This document shows positions 57,756 through 64,000 of a DNA stretch of 64,000 bases, piece by piece. The position numbers and the translations under genes are program-made. Position 1 is the stretch's first letter, and every line of letters begins with the position of its first letter. This DNA comes from an uncultured Eubacterium sp. (GTDB lineage Bacteria > Bacillota > Clostridia > Lachnospirales > Lachnospiraceae), in assembly GCA_948579355.1 (NCBI GenBank), contig CAPAOV010000002.1, positions 30,669 to 94,668 on the forward strand, read 5' to 3'. Below the pieces are notes generated by a model. That model made no database searches, had not been told where the DNA came from, and saw nothing but the letters and a program-made list of their open reading frames with translations.

Positions 57756-59672
57756 GTGAAAACACAAAAGCTTTTTATACGTTTTATTTTTGTACTATTT
57801 TTATTCTTTTTTTGTATTCTTGGGAATCGGCAGGCAAAAGCCGAAACGCTCGGAAGCGGTGCGCGCATTATTATTTATGGCGTACCCGAAGAGGCGCGTT
57901 TCCATTTGGGAGGCGCTGTTGGCTCCAGCGTAAAGCTGACGGCAGAAGCGACCGGTTCAAAAGTTTTATCTGGTATTTCATTTACATCAAGCGATACATC
58001 CGTATGCAGCGTAAAAAGAGAAAATAATTACTGGCTTGTTACCCGCCTGAAAGAAGGTACTTCCGTTATCCGCATGAGTTGTAAAGCGAATCAGGATAAG
58101 GTTGTCCGTACTTTACTGATGTCTAATTTAACGCCGCTTTATGACGACAGCGCGGAAGAGGACGACGAAGAAGATGCAACTATCCGCGGCATTCTCAAAA
58201 ACGGCTCCATAGTATATTGGGGATGTTCGGACGTCGAGGGAATCACTTCTTATAAGACCGAAAAGAAAGACGAAGTAAAATCGGACAGAGGCGTTGAAAT
58301 CGTTTCACAATGTTCAGAGTATTATCGTGTCGAACTCGAAGATGAATCAACGTTTGGGGATTCCGACGAGGTATGGGGATATGTCAAAAAAACATCGGTT
58401 TACATTCCTGTACGGCGAATCCGCATGAAAGAATCCCTGTTAGTGTATGAGCAAAATTCCGCCTCGCTGGAAGCTCTCGTATATCCGCGGATAGCTACCA
58501 ATCAAAAAATAAATTTTACTACTTCAAACAGCAATGCCGTTACGGTTGACGAGAGCGGAACCGCATATGGGAAACATCGGGGCGAAGCAGTAGTTACGGC
58601 GGCCAGTGCAGAGAACGATAGCATTACTGCCAAATGCCGGTTGACAATCAAACCATATGTTCCGGTAACCGGAATCAGCATTGAACCGCAAACTCTGGAA
58701 ATTGAAGATGGTACGGCGGGGAAAATAACTGCCCATGTATTACCGGAAGACGCTACGGAGACCGCTTACAGCTGGAAAGTTTCCCGAGAGGATATTTTGA
58801 GAATGGATTCAAAGGGGCGCTATCTCGCCCTCAAACCGGGGAATGCCGTCGTTACGGCGACATCTAAGGAGGGAAATTTCAGCGCCAGCTGTCTGGTGAC
58901 AGTAAAAAGTGTGGAAGCGAAAGGTGTCTTTATACAAAGTACGCTTTCTCTCGACATCGGAGAGACAAAGACTCCTGTCTGGCGGATGATACCATCCAAT
59001 GCGACAAACAAGGGGGCGTTTTGGAAAAGTGATAATCCGCATATTGTAAGCGTTGATAAGTCGGGAAGATTTACCGGCGTCGGACAAGGAAGTACAAATG
59101 TTCATGTTACTACAATGGACGGGGGTTTTCATGCGGTCTGTAAAGTAACCGTGGAAATATACGTGAAAAACATACATCTGAATAACACATCCTTTTCGAT
59201 GACAAAAGGAAAGACAAAACAATTACGGGCGGCGATAACACCGCAGAACCGCACGAAAGAAAAACTTATATGGCGCAGCGAGACGCCGTCTGTGGCGACG
59301 GTGACATCGGGCGGATGGATAAAAGCGATGGGAATCGGAACGGCAAAAATACTGCTGTACGATGAATATACCGGAGCCTATGATTATGCGCTTGTTCATG
59401 TCAGTGCAGGACTGAAAAAACCAAGTTTATCGGCTAAGAAAAAGGGTAAAAAATTTATTTTATCGTGGAAAAAGGTAAAGCAGGCCACCGGTTATACTAT
59501 ATATGAAAAGAAGAAAAAAACGTTTAAGAAACTTAAACAGGTAGGGAGCAGCAAGACAAAATACACCGTTAAGAAAGCGAAGAAAGGAGTGAAATACCGG
59601 ATAAGGGCAAACTATCAGTCCGGAAAGGAAAAAGAAAGCAGTCCGTTTAGCAAAACGGTTACCGTAACATGA
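57756..59672 (+). CDS. Secreted multi-domain protein: SH3-like, four Big2 Ig-like repeats, Lys-rich Fn3-like end
   Basis: This 638-residue protein has a signal peptide (1-29), an N-terminal Ig-like segment, an SH3-like region near residues 143-208 (with WGCSDVEG and VWGYVKKTSVYIP), four Big2-type beta-sandwich repeats (about 210-290, 290-375, 375-460 and 460-545), each ending in a V-x-VT-like strand, and a lysine-rich fibronectin-III-like C-terminus (about 548-638). It is likely a cell-surface or adhesive protein; no catalytic motif is seen. Translation starts at a GTG with GAGGAG 7 nt upstream. It has no LPXTG anchor. It heads a run of secreted proteins on the same strand. Confidence 0.8.
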   Translation: MKTQKLFIRFIFVLFLFFFCILGNRQAKAETLGSGARIIIYGVPEEARFHLGGAVGSSVKLTAEATGSKVLSGISFTSSDTSVCSVKRENNYWLVTRLKEGTSVIRMSCKANQDKVVRTLLMSNLTPLYDDSAEEDDEEDATIRGILKNGSIVYWGCSDVEGITSYKTEKKDEVKSDRGVEIVSQCSEYYRVELEDESTFGDSDEVWGYVKKTSVYIPVRRIRMKESLLVYEQNSASLEALVYPRIATNQKINFTTSNSNAVTVDESGTAYGKHRGEAVVTAASAENDSITAKCRLTIKPYVPVTGISIEPQTLEIEDGTAGKITAHVLPEDATETAYSWKVSREDILRMDSKGRYLALKPGNAVVTATSKEGNFSASCLVTVKSVEAKGVFIQSTLSLDIGETKTPVWRMIPSNATNKGAFWKSDNPHIVSVDKSGRFTGVGQGSTNVHVTTMDGGFHAVCKVTVEIYVKNIHLNNTSFSMTKGKTKQLRAAITPQNRTKEKLIWRSETPSVATVTSGGWIKAMGIGTAKILLYDEYTGAYDYALVHVSAGLKKPSLSAKKKGKKFILSWKKVKQATGYTIYEKKKKTFKKLKQVGSSKTKYTVKKAKKGVKYRIRANYQSGKEKESSPFSKTVTVT

Positions 59673-59723
59673 TGAAGTCAGTCAAGACAGACGGCTAAGT
59701 TTAGTGCAGAGGAGAAATGAAAG

Positions 59724-62180
59724 ATGAATTACACGAAGAGAATGATAGCCATTCTTATATTGCTAAGTATACTGGCAGAATGCGCCGCATTTGGAAGACA
59801 CACAACAGAAGCGGAAACATTAAGTAAAGAGGCAGAATGGAATATTAAATGTCTCAAGGCGGAAAACAGCTATACGGACAGCAAGCGTTTACCGAAAATA
59901 CGTGTTGCTGTTCTGGATTCCGGTCTGGATACGGATAGGAATATTCCTTTTGCGAAGCGAAAAGATTTTCTTGGTGAAGAGGAACTGCATTCCATGTTTC
60001 AGGATGAGACGGGGCACGGAACAAGTGTGGCAGGGCTTATATGCGCAACCGAAAACGATGAACGGATAACGGGTATCGCCGCCAACGCGGAGCTTTATGT
60101 GGCGAGAATACTGGACGTCGCCAACGAAGCTCCCGTGGACAGAGTAATAGAAGCGCTGGAATGGGCAATGCAGGAAAAAGTTCATATTATTCATATGAGC
60201 TTTGGCACAAAATACTATTCGGAAGAACTGGAAGAGACAATAAAAAAGGCGTACAGACAGGGAATCCTTATAATTGCTGCGGCCGGCAACGACGGCAATG
60301 CGGCAGAGGATGAATCTACAATAGAATACCCCGCAGCGTTTGATGAAGTTATCTCCGTAGGCGCTACGGACGTGGATAATTCCGTGATGGAGAGCAGTTC
60401 CACCGGCGACGAACTGGATGTTGTCGCTCCGGGGAACCGTATCTTATCGACCGGAGCCTTTGGCGGCGTGGTAGTAGACGACGGCACCAGCGTATCGGCC
60501 GCACAAGTGACGGGAATTGCCGCCGTCCTCTGGGGAAAACATCCCGATAAATCGAACGAATTTATCCGCCAGCTCCTTGTCGGCAGCGCAAATACGGAAG
60601 CCGTCCACGGCGCGTGCGGAAACGGACTGGTCGACTACACACAGACAAATCTCAACTATAAGCAGATGAATAGCTCTTATCGCACCTATAAAAAGCAGGG
60701 CCTCGCGGAAAAGACGGCAATTCAAAGAGCGGCGTCGGAACTGCCGGAAAATACGGCTACCGTTAAATCCCACGAGGGCAAAGTTCCCTATGTCAATGGA
60801 TTGTGGAGCAGAACAAGACATGAGGAAATGGCAGTGGCGACAAATATGATTGCAGAAAACGACATTGCCTTTGTAAAGGCAGGCGCCCGCCTGCCGGACG
60901 AACTCGACTCAATGAAACAAATGTCCAAGCACCCATGCTTCCACGGCGACGGAAACTATTTTGCCAATGTCAGTTACCTGCTGGCATATGCAAAACAGTT
61001 GATTAAAGAGGGGAAAGAACAGTTGCCGGAGTTTAAGGGGTTTTTTAAGGATGAAAGGGACTATAATAAGTTAAATTTAAAGGGTAATTATAATATTCAA
61101 ACAGAATTAAGTAACAGTCTTGATAAATTTTATGCAGGATGTATAAATAAAATAAGTAGCAGTTTACCTAATAATACTATGTCTGCACAACAAAAAGGGT
61201 ATGCTATTTTAGGATTGGCGCTTCATACAATTACTGATACTTTTGCACATATGGGCTACCGAAAGGAAAAGGATACTAATAACTTTTATGAAATTGTTCA
61301 CAATCGGGTAGGACAGAAGGGATGGGAGAATTCCGTTACCCAATTGTGGCATGATATCGCCAACAGCAATACCAGCACAGAGGATGACAAGACATACTAC
61401 AAAAACAAGCTTACATATTTTGCCTGTGCCGATGTTGTTGATAAAATGAAAGTCGCAAGCATTCTGTCACAAAAAGTGAGTAATGAATTAGTTGCTGCCG
61501 TAAATGGAACGGATGATTTCTTAAATAAGATGGCAGTTATATTAAAGAACTATAAACTAGAAAATGCCGGCGAACAAGAGGATATCAATAAAGCCGTTAA
61601 TTATCGGGTAGAAGACGTAAATACCAATTGGGCTGCTGTTAAAGATAATACAACCTTTGATATTAACATTGATAAAAATAATGCGAAAATTGAAATACCA
61701 AATAAGAATGATATAAAAGCAAAAATAACATCAAAATCGTTGACTATAACTATTGAATTTGAACCAGAAACAAACAGTAATTATACATATCAGATATACT
61801 ATAAAAAAGGTAACCAAAAAGTTTTTTTCAAGAGGATAAGTACAACAAAGAATCAAACAGTTCATAAAATTGCTAAAAGTGGAATGAAAAATAATCAGAT
61901 ATTTATCGTATGTTTTTATGGTTCACATCAGCGCACGTTAAAATACAATATTGAACGTAAGATAATCTACCATTATAAAAAGAAGAAAAAAACGCAGGTA
62001 GTACCTTTTAAACCGAAAAAGCATAGTTTTAAACTGTATGGCAATGTATTTAAAATCAAAAAAAAGAAATTTAAGGGATGGAGTACAAAGAAAAAGGCGA
62101 AAAAGGCAAAGTATAAACCAAAGAAGAAAATAAAATTTACAGACAACAAGGAATTACATCTTTATTGTGTAAAAAAATAA
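59724..62180 (+). CDS. Secreted subtilisin-like (S8) protease fused to a phospholipase C/P1-nuclease-like domain
   Basis: The 818-residue protein has a signal peptide (about 1-25) and a subtilase domain with catalytic Asp65 (VLDSG), His98 (GHGTSVAG), oxyanion Asn189 (AAGND) and Ser256 (GTSVS). There is almost no propeptide before Asp65. Residues about 355-625 form a helical domain with an ALHTITDTFAHMG stretch (His501, Asp505, His509) and an upstream HEEMA (His366), resembling zinc-dependent phospholipase C/P1 nuclease folds. The last about 65 residues are lysine-rich with an FKGWSTKK core, like InlB-type beta repeats. Base composition becomes AT-rich within the gene near 61.04 kb. GAGGAGAAATG precedes the start. 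Downstream are the LRR genes. Confidence 0.8.
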   Translation: MNYTKRMIAILILLSILAECAAFGRHTTEAETLSKEAEWNIKCLKAENSYTDSKRLPKIRVAVLDSGLDTDRNIPFAKRKDFLGEEELHSMFQDETGHGTSVAGLICATENDERITGIAANAELYVARILDVANEAPVDRVIEALEWAMQEKVHIIHMSFGTKYYSEELEETIKKAYRQGILIIAAAGNDGNAAEDESTIEYPAAFDEVISVGATDVDNSVMESSSTGDELDVVAPGNRILSTGAFGGVVVDDGTSVSAAQVTGIAAVLWGKHPDKSNEFIRQLLVGSANTEAVHGACGNGLVDYTQTNLNYKQMNSSYRTYKKQGLAEKTAIQRAASELPENTATVKSHEGKVPYVNGLWSRTRHEEMAVATNMIAENDIAFVKAGARLPDELDSMKQMSKHPCFHGDGNYFANVSYLLAYAKQLIKEGKEQLPEFKGFFKDERDYNKLNLKGNYNIQTELSNSLDKFYAGCINKISSSLPNNTMSAQQKGYAILGLALHTITDTFAHMGYRKEKDTNNFYEIVHNRVGQKGWENSVTQLWHDIANSNTSTEDDKTYYKNKLTYFACADVVDKMKVASILSQKVSNELVAAVNGTDDFLNKMAVILKNYKLENAGEQEDINKAVNYRVEDVNTNWAAVKDNTTFDINIDKNNAKIEIPNKNDIKAKITSKSLTITIEFEPETNSNYTYQIYYKKGNQKVFFKRISTTKNQTVHKIAKSGMKNNQIFIVCFYGSHQRTLKYNIERKIIYHYKKKKKTQVVPFKPKKHSFKLYGNVFKIKKKKFKGWSTKKKAKKAKYKPKKKIKFTDNKELHLYCVKK

Positions 62181-62204
62181 TAAGCAAAATATCTTCTGTC
62201 TGAA

Positions 62205-62504
62205 GGAGGTTACTATGAAAAAACTATTTATCGTATTATTTATAGCCATGTCTGCTTTTCTGTTTGGTGAAAAACAGGATATAGAAGCGAAAAGTGTTGC
62301 CATCAATGATGATAACTTTCCGGATTTCTATTTTCAGGTTTTTATCAAAAATAGCTTTGACACAAATAAGGACGGGAAATTAAGCGATAAGGAGCGGGCG
62401 GCCGTTACTGAAATAAATGTCGGCCGTCCATCCGAATATCGTTCTGATTTGGAATATCCGGCTCCCGACACATTAGAGGGGATTGAATTTTTCCCTAATT
62501 TAAA
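62205..62504 (+). repeat. Duplicated 5' cassette of LRR genes, unit 1
   Basis: This 300-bp stretch covers the ribosome binding site, signal peptide and EF-hand-like region of the first LRR gene. It is about 95 percent identical by eye to 63327-63626; most differences are silent third-codon changes. Confidence 0.9.
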
Positions 62505-63315
62505 GAAATTATATTGTTCAGAATGTTATCTGGATTATCTGGATGTATCAAAGAACAAAAAATTAGAAGAGTTACTTTGCAATAGAAATAATTTAAAAAA
62601 ATTAAATTTAAAAAGTAACAAAAAACTTATTTATTTACACTGTAGTAATAATAATCTTACTAAATTAAATGTCTCTAATAATAAAAATTTAAAATTGCTT
62701 TATTGTAGTGATAATAAAATCAAGAAACTCAATGTAGATAAAAATAAAAAACTAGAAGATATAATTATCTCAGGGAATTTACTTAAAAAAATTGATATTA
62801 CAAAGTTATCAAATCTAAAATCTATATGCTGTGGAGAGAACAAATTAAAAAAATTAGATATATCAAAAAATAAAAAATTAAATTGCTTGGAGTGTCATAC
62901 TAATAAACTAACAAAATTAAATGTTAGTAAAAACAAGTTATTAGATTACTTACATTGTGGAGAAAACGCTATTCGTAAACTTGATTTAAGAAAAAACAAG
63001 CTGCTGACAACTTTCCGCTGTGATGGAAATCGGTTGCTGACAGGAAATGTAAAACTTTCCCGAACACAACTAACTCGTTGTGAAGCGGCTACACAGAAAG
63101 CTATCATTAAGATAAAAAAGATTGGCAGATATTATTATATTCCTTTACCGAATGTTGTCGGCACAAACGTCATCAGCAATCTTTCTTATGGGAAACTGAC
63201 TTCCAAGGGAATACGGGTAAAGAAGTCTACCCTGCCTAAAACAATTACTTATAATTACAATATGTTTACGGACGGAGAAGAGTTGACAAAGGTGACGATT
63301 CGCACGAAGAAATAA
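62215..63315 (+). CDS. Secreted leucine-rich-repeat protein with EF-hand-like loop
   Basis: This 366-residue protein has a signal peptide (about 1-26), then NFPDFYFQVFIKNSFDTNKD and an EF-hand/dockerin-like calcium loop (D-x-N-x-DG-x4-E) near residues 51-62. About nine leucine-rich repeats of 21 residues follow (residues about 95-280, pattern L-x2-L-x-C-x2-N-x-L-x2-L-x-[LVI]-S-x-N) with conserved Cys and Asn. A short beta-rich C-terminal domain ends it. It resembles internalin-type surface proteins and is likely a surface adhesin. The DNA is strongly AT-rich. No anchor motif is visible. A close paralogue follows 21 bp later. Confidence 0.85.
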   Translation: MKKLFIVLFIAMSAFLFGEKQDIEAKSVAINDDNFPDFYFQVFIKNSFDTNKDGKLSDKERAAVTEINVGRPSEYRSDLEYPAPDTLEGIEFFPNLKKLYCSECYLDYLDVSKNKKLEELLCNRNNLKKLNLKSNKKLIYLHCSNNNLTKLNVSNNKNLKLLYCSDNKIKKLNVDKNKKLEDIIISGNLLKKIDITKLSNLKSICCGENKLKKLDISKNKKLNCLECHTNKLTKLNVSKNKLLDYLHCGENAIRKLDLRKNKLLTTFRCDGNRLLTGNVKLSRTQLTRCEAATQKAIIKIKKIGRYYYIPLPNVVGTNVISNLSYGKLTSKGIRVKKSTLPKTITYNYNMFTDGEELTKVTIRTKK

Positions 63316-63326
63316 TGTTTTGAAAT

Positions 63327-63626
63327 GGAGGTTACTATGAAAAAACTATTTATTGTATTATTTATAGCCATGTCTGCTTTTCTGTTTGGTGAAAAACAGA
63401 GTATAGAAGCGAAAAGTGTTGCCATCAATGATGATAACTTTCCAGATTTCTATTTTCAGGTTTTTATCAAAAATAGCTTTGACACAAATAACGATGGGAA
63501 ATTGAGTGATAAGGAGTGTGCGGCCGTTACGGAAATAAATGTTGGCCGTCCATCCGAGTATCGTTCTGATTTGGAATATCCGGCTCCCGATACATTAGAG
63601 GGAATTGAATTTTTCCCTAATTTAAA
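63327..63626 (+). repeat. Duplicated 5' cassette of LRR genes, unit 2
   Basis: This is the second copy of the 300-bp unit at 62205-62504, with the same start signals and N-terminal coding region. Only three amino-acid differences occur in about 97 residues. Confidence 0.9.
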
Positions 63627-64000
63627 AACACTGGATTGTACAGAATGCGGTTTGTACAATTTGGATATTTCAAGGAACAAAAAATTAGAGTATTTGAATT
63701 GTAATTATAATAATTTAGAAAGGTTATATGTGAAAAAGAACACAAAATTAAAAACTTTAAGTTGTACAGACAATAAATTAAAAAAAATTGATGTCAGTAA
63801 AAACAAAAAACTTCAAATTTTCTTTTGTAGTGATAACCAAATCAAAAAAATTAATATTGATAAGAATAAGAAGTTAAAAAAATTAATTGTTTCAACCAAT
63901 CTAATTCAAAAGTTAAATATTAAGAAATTATCTGATTTAGAACTATTATGTTGCGGAGAAAACAAGATAAAAAAATTGGATGTATCACATAATAAAAAAT
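63337..64000 (+). CDS. Second secreted LRR protein, truncated by the window end
   Basis: The frame is open from ATG 63337 (behind GGAGGTTACT) to the last base, giving 221 codons so far. The signal peptide and EF-hand-like loop (DTNNDGKLSDKE) are almost identical to the previous gene. The leucine-rich repeats that follow keep the 21-residue pattern but have clearly different sequence. It is a tandem paralogue of the preceding gene. The 3' end lies outside the window. Confidence 0.85.
   Translation, partial: MKKLFIVLFIAMSAFLFGEKQSIEAKSVAINDDNFPDFYFQVFIKNSFDTNNDGKLSDKECAAVTEINVGRPSEYRSDLEYPAPDTLEGIEFFPNLKTLDCTECGLYNLDISRNKKLEYLNCNYNNLERLYVKKNTKLKTLSCTDNKLKKIDVSKNKKLQIFFCSDNQIKKINIDKNKKLKKLIVSTNLIQKLNIKKLSDLELLCCGENKIKKLDVSHNKK

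Noticed and set aside
62500..63300. AT-rich short-period repetition suggesting a CRISPR or minisatellite
   Set aside because: It is the codon-level trace of 21-residue leucine-rich repeats in an intact reading frame.

Overview
The window looks like a chromosomal segment of a Gram-positive, probably spore-forming anaerobe of the Clostridia, most likely Lachnospiraceae; I cannot name a genus. The basis is the gene content and order (scpAB, rpsO-nudix-pnp, tepA-spoIIIE-like ftsK, pyrB with pyrI, short-form HisG with HisZ, formate-THF ligase, ispH overlapping rpsA, plsX-rnc-smc-ftsY), consensus sigma-A promoters with 17-bp spacers, strong GGAGG ribosome binding sites, and secreted proteins with lysine-rich Ig-like modules. 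Most of the window is ordinary core chromosome. I see no rRNA, tRNA, CRISPR array, transposase or prophage gene.

Layout. 1-5000: the tail of an unknown gene, purE, a convergent D,D-carboxypeptidase, a 550-bp non-coding inverted-repeat element, a metallophosphoesterase and scpAB. 5000-17570: a nitrogen/glutamine block (gltB, gltD, glnA, an ANTAR antiterminator gene, carA, carB), headed by a strong promoter followed immediately by an intrinsic terminator. 17570-27810: rpsO, a Nudix hydrolase, pnp, a solitary YhcG-type (DUF1016) nuclease, an omega-amidase-like hydrolase, tepA, ftsK/spoIIIE and two tandem RimK-like ATP-grasp ligases. A second copy of the inverted-repeat element follows at 27.8-28.1 kb. 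28230-35230: fhs, convergent pyrBI, a divergently transcribed aconitase-family hydratase, a ferredoxin, a small unknown gene and a small alarmone synthetase. 35250-43660: folD, rimO, pgsA, pncC/cinA, a GerMN-like putative lipoprotein, a HI0933-type flavoprotein, cmk, ispH, rpsA and cheR. 43860-46664: a secreted GH43 glycosidase. 46880-57635: plsX, rnc, smc, ftsY, a threonine deaminase, hisZ, hisG, hisD. 57756-64000: an accessory block of secreted proteins (SH3/Big2/Fn3 protein, a subtilisin fused to a phospholipase-C/P1-nuclease-like domain, and two tandem EF-hand plus leucine-rich-repeat proteins, the last cut by the window edge). Base composition becomes clearly AT-rich from about 61.0 kb.

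How the genes work together. GltBD and GlnA form the GS-GOGAT ammonia assimilation cycle. The ANTAR gene just downstream of glnA is the likely nitrogen-responsive antiterminator, by analogy with clostridial nitR. CarAB then spends glutamine on carbamoyl phosphate, which PyrBI uses in pyrimidine synthesis. Fhs and FolD supply one-carbon units. HisZ and HisG together form ATP phosphoribosyltransferase.

The least-explained material is (i) the pair of long, self-complementary non-coding elements at 2.1-2.6 kb and 27.8-28.1 kb, (ii) the gltB leader, (iii) the structured leader of the 57.7-kb secreted-protein operon, (iv) the protease-phospholipase-like fusion, and (v) the duplicated LRR genes with a conserved N-terminal cassette. 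I did not find a complete new defence or mobile system.
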